Shown one piece after another: positions 34,583 to 42,954 of a stretch of DNA of 64,000 nucleotides. Where the stretch lies: NCBI RefSeq assembly GCF_003666685.1, contig NZ_RCIZ01000003.1, forward strand, positions 248,001-312,000, read 5' to 3'. Within the stretch, counting starts at the first letter, position 1. The number at the start of each line of letters is the position of its first letter. The stretch is from Mesorhizobium sp. YM1C-6-2. GTDB lineage: Bacteria; Pseudomonadota; Alphaproteobacteria; Rhizobiales; Rhizobiaceae. The notes below the pieces were generated by a model. The model searched no databases. It worked only from the letters and a program-made list of their open reading frames with translations, and had not been told where the DNA came from. The translations under genes were made by a program, and so were the position numbers.

Positions 34583-35971
34583 TCACATGACACGCCGGAA
34601 TCGGGCGGCGAAGAAGCCGTCGAGACCGGAAATGCCCGGTGTTGCGAGCTGCATGTCCGCCGGCGTTGTCCTCAACATGCCTTCCGCGGTCAGGAATTCG
34701 TCCGCTCCGGCGATTTCTCCCGGCAGGACCGGATCGTGCTCGACATTGGCGGTCCCGGCCAGGAAGGCCCGGTAGAGGTCCTCGCCCTCGGCCGGGTCGA
34801 GCGAACAGTTGGAGAAGACGACGCGGCCCCCTGGTCTCACCAGCCCGGCCGCCGCGGTGAGCATCGCCGACTGCAGTGAAGCGAGCTTCTCGATGTCTGC
34901 CGGCGATTTCGTCCAGGGCACGTCAGGGTGCCGGCGCACCGTTCCTGTCGACGAGCAGGGCGCGTCAAGCAGGATGGCGTCGAAAGGCGTTTTGGGTTGG
35001 TAGGTCAGGAGGTCAGCCTGCACGACGGTCGCCGGCAGCCGCAACCGCTCCAGATTGCGCGCTAGGCGCGCCAGCCGGTTCTTCGAGGCATCGATGGCGG
35101 TGACATCGGCGCCGGCCAGCACAAGTTGCGCAGTTTTGCCGCCAGGCGCGGCGCAGAGGTCGGCGACCCGCATGCCGGCAACGTCGCCGAAGAGCCGTGC
35201 CGGCAGGGCGGCGGCGGCGTCCTGCACCCACCATTCGCCTTCGGCGAAGCCCGGCAGTTCGGAAACGTTCGCGCTCAGCCGCTCGACCCGTACGCCGCCT
35301 GTCGGCAGCACGATGCCGCCAAACCGCTCCGCCCACAGCTCGGGATTGCCCTTCACCGAAAAATCGACCGGCGCCTCGATCCGGTGAGCGGCGAGGATCG
35401 CGGCGGCCTTGTCCTTGCCGTAGGCTGCCGTCAGCCGCTCGGCGAACCAATCAGGCGCGTCCAGCGTAGCGGCGAGCATCGGCTGGAGTTCGGCGTCCTT
35501 TCCGCGCGCTAGCGAGCGCAGCACGCCGTTGACGAGTGCGGCGAAACGGGCCGTGCGTGGATCGGATTTCGCATGGGTGACGGCGAGGTCGACCGCTGCG
35601 CTGTCGGGAACGTCGAGGAACAGGATCTGCGCCGCTGCGACGTGCAGTATATGCGTGAGCGCCGTGGCGTTGGGCGGCAGCGGCCGCTCCAGCCGCCTGG
35701 AGATCAGCTTGCCGATGGTGACACGATAGCGCAGCGCCGTGGTCAGGATGGCCCGCACAAGGCCTCGGTCACGCGGATCGAGCGCCAGATAATGGGGGTG
35801 GCCGTTGTCGTTGTCGGTCAGCCCGTCGAGCGGTGTCCTCGCGTCGATTACCACCGCCAGCAGTTTTGCGGCTGTCTTGCGCGCGGCAAGGCCGGGAACG
35901 TGCCTGTCCGCGGCCTCTGGCTTGTGTCCGGTCCCGCGTTGCCTGACGCTCCGCCCCGCCGGGCGGTTCAC
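34583..35971 (-). CDS. rsmB: 16S rRNA m5C methyltransferase RsmB-like
   Basis: SAM-dependent RNA cytosine-5 methyltransferase. N-terminal NusB-like helical domain (about residues 30-160, 'AAKLLAVV', '[15 protein letters not shown]'), then the methyltransferase domain: '[20 protein letters not shown]' (SAM), '[20 protein letters not shown]' with the catalytic PC motif and '[16 protein letters not shown]' with the second Cys. I chose GTG 35971, which overlaps the htpX TGA by 4 nt and gives a length of 462; the frame continues upstream inside htpX without similarity. The coupling with htpX is typical in this order. Confidence 0.92.
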   Translation of the reverse strand: MNRPAGRSVRQRGTGHKPEAADRHVPGLAARKTAAKLLAVVIDARTPLDGLTDNDNGHPHYLALDPRDRGLVRAILTTALRYRVTIGKLISRRLERPLPPNATALTHILHVAAAQILFLDVPDSAAVDLAVTHAKSDPRTARFAALVNGVLRSLARGKDAELQPMLAATLDAPDWFAERLTAAYGKDKAAAILAAHRIEAPVDFSVKGNPELWAERFGGIVLPTGGVRVERLSANVSELPGFAEGEWWVQDAAAALPARLFGDVAGMRVADLCAAPGGKTAQLVLAGADVTAIDASKNRLARLARNLERLRLPATVVQADLLTYQPKTPFDAILLDAPCSSTGTVRRHPDVPWTKSPADIEKLASLQSAMLTAAAGLVRPGGRVVFSNCSLDPAEGEDLYRAFLAGTANVEHDPVLPGEIAGADEFLTAEGMLRTTPADMQLATPGISGLDGFFAARFRRVM

Positions 35972-36975
35972 GACCGGCGGCCTCGCGGTCCGGTCGGGTT
36001 GCGGCCCCACGGGTTCGGCTTGGGCTGCTCGGGCTCGGCCGGCGTTTCCGCCTGCCTGCCGCGCGTCCACGGGCCGGCCTCATCAGGCGCTTGCTCCGGC
36101 TCGGCCTGCGGCGCGTAGCCGGCTGGCTCGAACCCTTCATTAGCCAACGCCTGCAGCGCGCGGATGCGGTTCTCGGTCGCCGGGTGGGTCGAGAACAGAT
36201 TATCCATGCGTTCGCCCGACAGCGGGTTGATGATGAACATGTGCGCCGTCGCCGGGTTGCGCTCGGCGTCCGGGTTGTGGATGCGCTCGGCGCTCTTGGC
36301 GATCTTGTTCAGCGCCGAGGCCAGCCAGAGCGGCTGGCCGCAGATCTCGGCGCCGCGCCGGTCGGCCGAATATTCTCGCGTACGGCTGATCGCCATCTGC
36401 ACCATGGCGGCCGCCAGTGGTGCGACGACCATCGCCACCAGCACGCCGATCATGCCGAGACCGTTGTTGTTGTTTCGATTGCCACCGAAGAAGAAGGCGA
36501 AGTTGCCGAGCATGGAGATCGCGCCGGCCAGCGTCGCGGTGATCGTCATGGTCAGCGTGTCGCGGTTCTGCACATGCGCCAGTTCGTGCGCCATCACACC
36601 CGCCACCTCCTCGTAGGAGAGGCGCTCGAGCAGCCCGGTCGTCGCCGCCACCGCCGCATTCTGGGGGTTGCGGCCGGTCGCGAAGGCGTTCGGCTGCGGG
36701 TTCTGGATCAGGTAGGTCTTGGGCATCGGCAGGCCGGCGCGCGCGGAAAGATCGCGCACGATGCCGTAATATTCCGGCGCGTTGCGCTCGTCGACCTCGA
36801 CGGCATGGTGCATCCTCAGCACCATCTTGTCGGCGTTCCAGTAGCCGAAGAAGTTCATGCCGGCGGCGATCAGGAACGCGATCATCATGCCGCCGCTGCC
36901 TCCGATGAGGTAGCCGACCGCCATGAACAGGGCGGTCATGAAAGCCAGAAGCATGGCCGTGCGAAGGATGTTCAT
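35968..36975 (-). CDS. htpX: Zinc metalloprotease HtpX
   Basis: Inner-membrane protease of the M48 family that helps degrade misfolded membrane proteins. Two N-terminal membrane helices (about 7-24 and 28-45), the zinc site His130-Glu131-x-x-His134 in '[19 protein letters not shown]', '[19 protein letters not shown]' upstream, two more membrane segments, and '[17 protein letters not shown]' carrying the third ligand Glu. The C-terminus has a Pro/Glu-rich tail of about 50 residues beyond the usual HtpX end. Divergent from the SdhAF4 gene. Confidence 0.95.
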   Translation of the reverse strand: MNILRTAMLLAFMTALFMAVGYLIGGSGGMMIAFLIAAGMNFFGYWNADKMVLRMHHAVEVDERNAPEYYGIVRDLSARAGLPMPKTYLIQNPQPNAFATGRNPQNAAVAATTGLLERLSYEEVAGVMAHELAHVQNRDTLTMTITATLAGAISMLGNFAFFFGGNRNNNNGLGMIGVLVAMVVAPLAAAMVQMAISRTREYSADRRGAEICGQPLWLASALNKIAKSAERIHNPDAERNPATAHMFIINPLSGERMDNLFSTHPATENRIRALQALANEGFEPAGYAPQAEPEQAPDEAGPWTRGRQAETPAEPEQPKPNPWGRNPTGPRGRRS

Positions 36976-37079
36976 GACGGTCTCCGTTGGAGGCTGTCGA
37001 AAAGCGTTCGATCCAGCCGCGACTTGCCACTATATGATGGGAAAGACTTTGTCGCGTTTCAACGATTCCTGCCCAGGCC

Positions 37080-37295
37080 ATGACCAAAAACGACCCGGAA
37101 ACATCTGCATCCGATACGTCTTCTGGCGAGCGGCTCACGCCGGTGGCCAGACGCGCCCTGGCCGAAGCCGAAACACGCCGGCAGGCCTATCGCGAGAACG
37201 AGGCCGCGCAGCCCACGGAATTTGGCGGGCGCGGCGGCAAGGAACCGGTCCGCTACGGCGACTGGGAAGTGAAGGGTCTCGCCTCGGACTTCTGA
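37080..37295 (+). CDS. DUF1674 / succinate dehydrogenase assembly factor 4-like protein
   Basis: A 71-residue protein of the DUF1674 family, homologous to mitochondrial SDHAF4, which binds flavinylated SdhA and helps assemble succinate dehydrogenase. The C-terminal signature 'EFGGRGGKEPVRYGDWEVKG' ending in '...ASDF' is complete; the N-terminal half is disordered and charged with 'LTPVARRALAEAETRRQAY'. Located divergently from htpX, its common place in Rhizobiales. The sdh operon itself is not in this window. Confidence 0.93.
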   Translation: MTKNDPETSASDTSSGERLTPVARRALAEAETRRQAYRENEAAQPTEFGGRGGKEPVRYGDWEVKGLASDF

Positions 37296-37394
37296 GCCTG
37301 CCGGATTCTTTGCGGCCCGCCGGAACAAGCTGGCTGCGAGCGCGTTGGTTTTCCAACTGTTTTCCCGGAAATGCCAACGCTGCGAGGTTAGGCC

Positions 37395-38264
37395 ATGCTC
37401 ATTCGGCTCGGCTACGAGATTGCCATTGAATGCCGACAGCGGACCCCGGTCGTTTCCCTTCTCGAAATACACAAGGACAGGCAGCCCGACATCAAGCGCC
37501 AGACGCGCGTGCTGACCGCTCCCTCCGTGCCGAGTTCCGTCTATCAGGACCGCTACGGCAATGCCTGCCGCCGTCTCGTCGCGCCCGAAGGAAGCTTCCG
37601 TATCCTCTACGATGCGGTGGTCGAGGATTCCGGCGAGCCGGACGAGGTGAATATGCTGGCGGGCGAGACGCCGGTCGAGGAATTGCCCGACGATGTGCTC
37701 GGCTATCTGCTTGGCAGCCGCTACTGCGAGACCGATCATCTGAGCGACCTCGCATGGAGCCTGTTCGGCCACATGCCGTCAGGGTGGGCGCGCGTCCAGG
37801 CAATCGTCGACTACGTGCACAACCGGCTGTCCTTCGGCTACGGCTACGCCCGCTCGACGCGCACCGCCGCCCAGGCGCATGACGAGCGGGTCGGCGTCTG
37901 CCGCGACTTCGCACATCTCGCCATCACGCTCTGCCGCTGCATGAACATCCCGGCCCGCTACGTGAACGGCTATCTCGGCGACATCGGCGTGCCGGTCGAT
38001 CCGGCGCCGATGGATTTCTCGGCCTGGATGGAGGTCTTCCTCGACGGCAAATGGTACCCGTTCGATCCGCGCCATAACATTCCGCGCATCGGTCGCGTGG
38101 TGATCGCGCGCGGCCGCGACGCGACCGACGTGCCGCTGCTGCACAGTTTCGGCCCGCACCGGCTCGTCTTCTTCAAGGTGTGGACCTACGAGCAGGAAGG
38201 CCATCCCGCCCGGCCGCCCCACCATCGGGTCGACCGCACCGCCGACGTGCAGATGCTGGCCTGA
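37395..38264 (+). CDS. Transglutaminase-like family protein
   Basis: A 289-residue protein with an N-terminal beta-rich domain (about 1-110) and a transglutaminase/protease-like core (about 140-235). The catalytic Cys lies in 'DERVGVCRDFAHLAITLCR' and the Asp region in 'GKWYPFDPRHN'. The His that usually precedes Ala-Trp is absent: the segment reads 'APMDFSAWMEVFLDG', Ser in its place, a feature shared by this bacterial subfamily as I recall it. A GAGG lies 10 nt before ATG 37395. Function may be a cysteine peptidase or an inactive binding protein. Confidence 0.87.
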   Translation: MLIRLGYEIAIECRQRTPVVSLLEIHKDRQPDIKRQTRVLTAPSVPSSVYQDRYGNACRRLVAPEGSFRILYDAVVEDSGEPDEVNMLAGETPVEELPDDVLGYLLGSRYCETDHLSDLAWSLFGHMPSGWARVQAIVDYVHNRLSFGYGYARSTRTAAQAHDERVGVCRDFAHLAITLCRCMNIPARYVNGYLGDIGVPVDPAPMDFSAWMEVFLDGKWYPFDPRHNIPRIGRVVIARGRDATDVPLLHSFGPHRLVFFKVWTYEQEGHPARPPHHRVDRTADVQMLA

Positions 38265-38320
38265 TCCCGTCAACCTGAAATTGCTTGCGGCTTTCCATTT
38301 ATGGGAATAAAATCCTATAA

Positions 38321-38764
38321 ATGGATTCGCGCCTGACATTCGTCCTCCTCGGAGCGGCCGCGCTTGCGCTGGCGGGCAAGCCTGCCTCGGCGGCCAAGCT
38401 GTTCCACGGTCCGGTCGAAGCCGCCGTGCTCGAAGTACTCGACGGCGACACTTTCCTCGCCGAGGCTCTCGTCTGGCCGGGCCATGCCGTGCGGGTGAAT
38501 GTCCGCATCCGCGGCATCGATGCGCCCGAGATGAAGGCGCGCTGTCGAGCCGAGCGAGCGGCGGCGGAAAGGGCGCGCGACGCGCTCGCGGTGCTTTTCG
38601 GCGACGGCCCGGTCGCCATCTCCAACATAGCGGGCGCGAAATATTACGGGCGCGTGCTCGCCGACGTCACCACTGCGGACGGCCAGGGCGTGGCCTCGGT
38701 CTTGCTTGGTGAAGAACTGGTCCGCCCCTATGGCGGCGGCCGGCGCGCGGGCTGGTGCGGATGA
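38321..38764 (+). CDS. Secreted thermonuclease-family (SNase-like) protein
   Basis: A 147-residue exported nuclease of the staphylococcal nuclease fold. Signal peptide about 1-24 ('FVLLGAAALALAGKPASA'), then 'AAVLEVLDGDTFLAEA' (metal-binding Asp), 'VNVRIRGIDAPEMKARC' with the catalytic Arg and Glu, and 'AKYYGRVLADVTTADGQ' with the second Arg. The end 'VRPYGGGRRAGWC' is typical of the family. All active-site residues are present, so an active Ca-dependent nuclease is likely. Two Cys could form a disulfide. Confidence 0.9.
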   Translation: MDSRLTFVLLGAAALALAGKPASAAKLFHGPVEAAVLEVLDGDTFLAEALVWPGHAVRVNVRIRGIDAPEMKARCRAERAAAERARDALAVLFGDGPVAISNIAGAKYYGRVLADVTTADGQGVASVLLGEELVRPYGGGRRAGWCG

Positions 38765-38840
38765 CCCGCTCCGGTACAGGCTTCCTGTCCCGACTTGATA
38801 CGCTTCCGGTGGCAGCCCCCGCCTGCGGCGCGACCCGAGG

Positions 38841-38907
38841 TTAACAGGCGGTTAGCGTTTCGCCGTTTCCGCGGATTTCTTAACCCGCCATTTACCATAA
38901 CTGGCGG
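38841..38907 (+). promoter_or_regulatory. Two CtrA-like boxes and a short palindrome upstream of the vWA/TadG-like gene
   Basis: TTAA-N7-TTAG at 38841-38855 and TTAA-N7-TTTA at 38880-38894 both approach the CtrA consensus TTAA-N7-TTAA. Overlapping the second box is the inverted repeat CCGCCA (38885-38890) / TGGCGG (38902-38907). They lie 115-180 bases upstream of the start at 39021. CtrA controls pilus genes in several alphaproteobacteria, so regulation of this Tad-type gene by the cell cycle is plausible. Confidence 0.45.
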
Positions 38908-39020
38908 CTGCATCGTTTGATATCAATGACTTGGCCTGGTGGCGCAGCCAAAAGGACTGCCGGCTCGGGTCTGGCCGGATTCCTGCTCTGTCCGCAGCAG
39001 ATGCGCGGATGGAGGCTAAA

Positions 39021-40496
39021 ATGCATTATGGTTCAGCGGTAGCCCGGCGGGTCGGCTTATTCGGAAGGGATCGGTCGGGCAGCTTTGCGATAATGACGGC
39101 GATGGTGGCCGCCGTGATCACCCTGTCGGCGGGTTTCGCGGTCAACCTCGCCCAGCTCTACAATGTGCGTTCGAGCCTCAGGCAGGCGCTGGACTCCGCC
39201 GTCACCTCGACCGCGCGCGATATCACGACCGGTAAGATCAAGACCGAAGACGCCCGCGACTGGGTCGAACGCTTTCTCAAGGCAAACGGCGACCCGACAT
39301 TCATGTCCGGCGACCGCTTGGTGCTCGACAGGCTCACCATCGACAAAGCCAGGAACACGATCGAGGTCGCGGGATATGTCGACGTCGATATCTACTTCCC
39401 GCTCTTCGGTCTTTCCAAACAGCGTCGGGTGACCAATGTCTCGGCCGCCATTTACGCCGACAAGGATATCGAAGTGGCCATGATGCTGGACGTGACGGGT
39501 TCCATGGGGGCGATCCGCACCACCGACAAGATCGGTGACCTGAAGATGGCTGCAGAGAATGCGGTCAAGACGATGCTGCAGTACCAGGACCCGAAGAATC
39601 CTCGCGTCAGAGTTGCGCTCGTGCCCTATGCGTCGGGGGTAAATGTTGGCGATCTCGCGGACAGCATCTATGCCGAACGGTCGAGCAAGTCCGACCTTCC
39701 GCCTGCCGCCGACGATCCCGTTATCGGGGGCAAGAAGGGAAGCACCGAATTGCCGGCCTTCGGTAAGTACGTTTCCATGGTCAATTCGGCCTTCCCACGT
39801 GAGGACAACTGCGCGACGGAGCGCAAGGACAAGAACGGGAGCGCGGATTTCACCGACGACAGTCCGGACACGATCCGCATCAACAAGCAGAACAAGAAAT
39901 ATTATGCGCTGGTGAATCGCGATGACAATCTGAGCGGATCGGGGATGAACAAGTGCCCGGATGCCAAAATCGTCCCGATGACGGCCGATCAGGACGTGTT
40001 GCTAGAGTCCATCGGGAAATTCAAGGCGAGCGGTTACACGGCAGGCGCGATCGCCGTCCAGTGGACCTACTACATGCTGTCACCGAAATGGCGGAACACG
40101 ATCAAAAACGCCGGCCTTGGCAACGGTCCGGCGAATCATGACAAGCGCAAGGTCTCCAAGGTGGCCATCCTGATGACGGATGGACAGTTCAACACCGCTT
40201 TTGCCGGCGTCAGCAGCGGTTTCAACAGGCAGGATTCGAAGACGCGGCAGAACGCCGAATCGATCTGCAAGAACATGAAGGACGACGGTATCGAGATCTA
40301 TACAATCGGCTTTGACCTCAACAACAGGGACATGTCCAGGGAAGAGCGCGAGGCGGCGAAAGGCGTGCTCAAGAACTGTGCGACGGCCGACAGCTCCGCC
40401 ATCAAGCATTATTTCGAGGCGTCGACCGGCGAGGAACTCGACGCCGCCTTCAGGGAAATCATCGCCAACACCGAGCGTCTGGCGCTGACCCAGTAG
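39021..40496 (+). CDS. TadG-type pilus assembly protein with von Willebrand factor A domain
   Basis: A 491-residue membrane-anchored protein. The N-terminus 'FGRDRSGSFAIMTAMVAAVI' followed by 'NLAQLYNVRSSLRQALDSAV' is the Tad-like pseudopilin type anchor. A vWA domain begins near residue 150 with a MIDAS motif D157-V-T-G-S ('MMLDVTGSMGAIR'), 'AILMTDGQFNTA' near 380 supplies the last MIDAS Asp, and 'IEIYTIGFDL' precedes the C-terminal helix. GGAGG lies 6 nt before ATG 39021; an in-frame ATG at 39009 is less likely. It is about 34 kb from the Tad locus at the left and stands alone with its own terminator. Confidence 0.9.
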   Translation: MHYGSAVARRVGLFGRDRSGSFAIMTAMVAAVITLSAGFAVNLAQLYNVRSSLRQALDSAVTSTARDITTGKIKTEDARDWVERFLKANGDPTFMSGDRLVLDRLTIDKARNTIEVAGYVDVDIYFPLFGLSKQRRVTNVSAAIYADKDIEVAMMLDVTGSMGAIRTTDKIGDLKMAAENAVKTMLQYQDPKNPRVRVALVPYASGVNVGDLADSIYAERSSKSDLPPAADDPVIGGKKGSTELPAFGKYVSMVNSAFPREDNCATERKDKNGSADFTDDSPDTIRINKQNKKYYALVNRDDNLSGSGMNKCPDAKIVPMTADQDVLLESIGKFKASGYTAGAIAVQWTYYMLSPKWRNTIKNAGLGNGPANHDKRKVSKVAILMTDGQFNTAFAGVSSGFNRQDSKTRQNAESICKNMKDDGIEIYTIGFDLNNRDMSREEREAAKGVLKNCATADSSAIKHYFEASTGEELDAAFREIIANTERLALTQ

Positions 40497-40514
40497 CAGG
40501 CAAATCCTGTTCAA

Positions 40515-40552
40515 AAAGCAAGGGCCGCCTCTGGGAGGCGGCCCCGTGCTTT
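40515..40552 (+). terminator. Hairpin terminator after the vWA/TadG-like gene
   Basis: GGGCCGCCTC (40522-40531) pairs with GAGGCGGCCC (40535-40544) around a 3-base loop, and AAAGCA/TGCTTT (40515-40520/40547-40552) extends the stem after a small mismatch. The T-run is weak (CTTTCG). It would end transcription of the vWA gene from the left and might also act on the minus strand, from which the 22-codon ORF is read. Confidence 0.7.
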
Positions 40553-40609
40553 CGTCCGTGGCGCGGCTCGTGGCCGTAGCGAGACTAACGGCCGCGCTTC
40601 ATGCCGCTG

Positions 40610-40678
40610 TCAGGAAGGCTGCTTCCCGAAAGGGCAATCCGCACGAGCCACGCTCTGGAAACCGAAACCACTCGACAT
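40610..40678 (-). CDS. 22-codon ORF with exceptional ribosome binding site
   Basis: Minus-strand ORF of 22 codons starting ATG 40678 and ending TGA 40610-40612; product begins 'MSSGFGFQSVARADCPFG' and ends 'KQPS'. Its 15-base leader segment at 40680-40694 is perfectly complementary to the 3' tail of 16S rRNA, with AGGAGG placed 7 nt before the ATG, the best ribosome binding site in the window. Such a site is unlikely by chance. The peptide has no membrane segment or signal; one Cys and several aromatic/Gly residues. It may be a highly made small protein or a leader/decoy translation unit. I know of no assigned family. Confidence 0.6.
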   Translation of the reverse strand: MSSGFGFQSVARADCPFGKQPS

Positions 40679-40679
40679 C

Positions 40680-40694
40680 GGATCACCTCCTTTC
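40680..40694 (-). promoter_or_regulatory. Extended Shine-Dalgarno, 15 nt complementary to the 16S 3' tail
   Basis: The minus strand reads GAAAGGAGGTGATCC directly before G-ATG of the 22-codon ORF. It pairs without mismatch to GGATCACCTCCTTTC at the 3' end of 16S rRNA. A small hairpin in the leader (ACCCC at 40707-40711 with GGGGT at 40720-40724) lies just upstream on that strand and may keep the site accessible. Confidence 0.7.
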
Positions 40695-40834
40695 GTTTCG
40701 TTGAACACCCCTTCATGATGGGGTCGCCTTCCCGAAATGACAAGGGTGCTGACGAAAATTCGCGGGCTCATGCCGCCCGCGGCCATTGTGGCGGGAAAGC
40801 TTAGCGGCCATCATGCAGCGTCGCTGGCAATGGC

Positions 40835-42115
40835 ATGGTGATCGGGATGAAGAGCGAGGAGAGGGCCGCCCGGATCGTCCGGACCGTGGTCGAGGAATTG
40901 CAGCCGGGCTTCGCGGTGCGGTTGTGGAACGGCGAGCGCATCGGGCCGGCAGATGGGCCCGTTCTGGTCATCAACGACAGCGGCATCGTCGGCCGCATCC
41001 TGCGGCGGCCGGTGTTCATCACCTTCGTCGAACTCTGGGTCTCGAAGGCGATCGACGTCGAGAACGGCTCGCTGTTCGACATCGCCGAGCGCAGCCCCCG
41101 CAGCAAGGTCAAGGCGAAGCTCCGCCAGATGCCGAGATGGAAGCTGCTGCGCGACCTTCCCGCGCTCTTCCTTTCCAGGGGCGGCGGTTCTTCGGTCGAC
41201 AGCCTGGCCGGGCGCAACCCCTATGTCAGCGGTTCCAACAAGGAGGCGATCACCCACCACTACGACATCTCGAACGCCTTCTATCGGCTCTTCCTCGACG
41301 AGCGCATGGTCTACAGTTGCGGCTACTTCAAGGATTTCGGGAACGGCATCGACCAGGCGCAGTTCGACAAGCTCGACCACATCTGCCGCAAGCTGCGCTT
41401 GAAAGCCGGCGAGACGCTGCTCGACATCGGCTGCGGCTGGGGCGCCATGCTGATCCACGCCGCCAAGCACTACGGCGTCATCGGTCACGGTGTCTCATTG
41501 TCGGAAGCCCAGACGGCGCTGGCACGCGAGCGCATCCGCGCCGAAGGGCTGGAGGACCGGATCACCATCGAGGTGAAGCCCTATTCCGAACTCACCGGAA
41601 AGTTCGACAAGATCTCGTCGATCGGCATGTTCGAGCATCTCGGCCTCGCCAATCACGAGGCCTATTTCCTCGCGGTCGGCAAGCTGCTGAAGCCCGGCGG
41701 CATCTATCTGCATCACGCGATCACCCGGCGCATGAAGCGCGACCGCCGCGCGTGGCGGCGCAAGGCGCCGGCCTACAAGGCGCTGATCAAGTACATCTTC
41801 CCCGGTGGCGAGGTCGACCATATCGGCATGACGCTGGAGAATCTCGAGGCCTACGGTTTCGAGGTGCACGACGTCGAGGATCTGCGCGAGCACTATGCCC
41901 GCACCTGCCGGCTTTGGGCCGAACGGCTGCATGCCTGCTTCGACGAGGCGATCGCCGAGGTCGGCGAAGCCAAGGCGCGGTTGTGGCTGCTGTACCTGAC
42001 CGGCTGTTCGCTCGGCTTCGACGGCGGTTCAGTGCTGATCTACCAGACCGTTGCGACGAGGCGGGCGCGCGGGCGCAGCGGGCTGCCGCCGACGCGCGCC
42101 GATCTCTACCGGTAA
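40835..42115 (+). CDS. cfa: Cyclopropane-fatty-acyl-phospholipid synthase
   Basis: Methylates unsaturated acyl chains of membrane phospholipids using SAM, giving cyclopropane rings under stress or in stationary phase. The 426-residue protein has the N-terminal lipid-binding region and, from about residue 125, 'SNKEAITHHYDISNAFYRLF' with 'MVYSCGYF', the SAM motif 'TLLDIGCGWGAMLIHAA', 'SIGMFEHLG' and the C-terminal 'TCRLWAERL' as in Cfa and related enzymes. ATG 40847 ('MKSEERAARIV') is a likely alternative start. Members of this family also make modified fatty acids other than cyclopropanes. Confidence 0.92.
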   Translation: MVIGMKSEERAARIVRTVVEELQPGFAVRLWNGERIGPADGPVLVINDSGIVGRILRRPVFITFVELWVSKAIDVENGSLFDIAERSPRSKVKAKLRQMPRWKLLRDLPALFLSRGGGSSVDSLAGRNPYVSGSNKEAITHHYDISNAFYRLFLDERMVYSCGYFKDFGNGIDQAQFDKLDHICRKLRLKAGETLLDIGCGWGAMLIHAAKHYGVIGHGVSLSEAQTALARERIRAEGLEDRITIEVKPYSELTGKFDKISSIGMFEHLGLANHEAYFLAVGKLLKPGGIYLHHAITRRMKRDRRAWRRKAPAYKALIKYIFPGGEVDHIGMTLENLEAYGFEVHDVEDLREHYARTCRLWAERLHACFDEAIAEVGEAKARLWLLYLTGCSLGFDGGSVLIYQTVATRRARGRSGLPPTRADLYR

Positions 42116-42142
42116 CGCGCGGCGGGCCGCCGAGGCGTCAGT

Positions 42143-42178
42143 ATTTTTTGGTACAGGTGCCGTTGGTCAACCAAAAAT
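42143..42178. repeat. AT-rich inverted repeat between convergent cfa and MOSC genes
   Basis: ATTTTTTGGT (42143-42152) and ACCAAAAAT (42170-42178) can pair as an AT-rich stem with a one-base bulge and a 17-base loop. It stands out from the GC-rich surroundings and lies between the 3' ends of cfa and the MOSC gene, so it could serve as a bidirectional transcription end, though it is not a classical terminator. Confidence 0.4.
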
Positions 42179-42201
42179 TGCAACAGCAGTTGATGCAACT
42201 C

Positions 42202-42954
42202 TTACGCGATAAGCCGCATCGCGTCACCCATCCTGACCCTGCCCGGCCGCGTGACCGTGCAATAGACGCCGAGATTGTGCGCGTTCTTCCTGACCAGCGT
42301 GCGCAGGATGTCGGGGTCGTTGGCGAACCCCTCCTGCGCGATTATGGTGAAGCCGCAGCGGCGGCACGGGTCCGCGATGGCAAGCTCCAGTTCGCCGATC
42401 GCGATCTTCCGTCCGAGCCACTCGGTCTCGGGAAAGTGTCCCGCCACCGGCGGCATGTCGACCAAAATGTTGGGACGGAAGCGGCGCGGGTCGGGATCGC
42501 CGGCAGGATGCTGCGCTTTCAGTTCGGCCAGCGACGCCGTGGTCAAAAGATGGATGGGCGCCTTCTGGTAGCGCGGCGAAAACGGCACCCCGTCCCCGTC
42601 GGCCCCTGGGCCCCGGAACGGCCGGATCGACGCATCGAAGCCGAGGAAGGCGCTCGCCGCGCGGTCGGCCGCTTCGCCGGGCGCTGCCAGCCAGTCGCCG
42701 CCGGGCGTCCTGATCTCCAGCCTGCCGTCGCCGACGAGCCGCCCCGCGATGCGCGGCACGCCGTGCCATTTCTGGTTGGTGTCAGGTCTGGCGATCTCGC
42801 CGGTCCCGATGTCGACAAGGCCGAACAGGCGGTCGCCATCCGCGCCTTCCGTTCCGACCGCCAGCTCGCTCAGGCTTTCGCCGCCGAGCGAGCTTGCCGG
42901 GTAGCGCCAGAGGCCGGCGACCCGGCCGGCCCCGTCCTGTCGGGCCTCGTTCAC
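42202..42954 (-). CDS. MOSC domain protein (YcbX/mARC-like)
   Basis: A 250-residue protein with an N-terminal MOSC_N beta-barrel ('[20 protein letters not shown]') and a C-terminal MOSC domain. '[10 protein letters not shown]' and '[16 protein letters not shown]' (about 205-220) carry the conserved Arg and the Cys that ligates molybdenum in mARC/YcbX enzymes, suggesting a molybdenum-cofactor N-hydroxylated-compound reductase, although the ferredoxin domain of YcbX is absent. It starts with GTG 42954, which overlaps the TGA of acs by 4 nt; so the gene is probably translated together with acs. Confidence 0.88.
   Translation of the reverse strand: MNEARQDGAGRVAGLWRYPASSLGGESLSELAVGTEGADGDRLFGLVDIGTGEIARPDTNQKWHGVPRIAGRLVGDGRLEIRTPGGDWLAAPGEAADRAASAFLGFDASIRPFRGPGADGDGVPFSPRYQKAPIHLLTTASLAELKAQHPAGDPDPRRFRPNILVDMPPVAGHFPETEWLGRKIAIGELELAIADPCRRCGFTIIAQEGFANDPDILRTLVRKNAHNLGVYCTVTRPGRVRMGDAMRLIA

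Noticed and set aside
40680-40694. Possible fragment of a 16S rRNA gene (GGATCACCTCCTTTC)
   Set aside because: Only the last 15 bases match; the preceding 16S sequence (…CTGCGGCT) is absent, and a start codon follows at ideal distance on the other strand.
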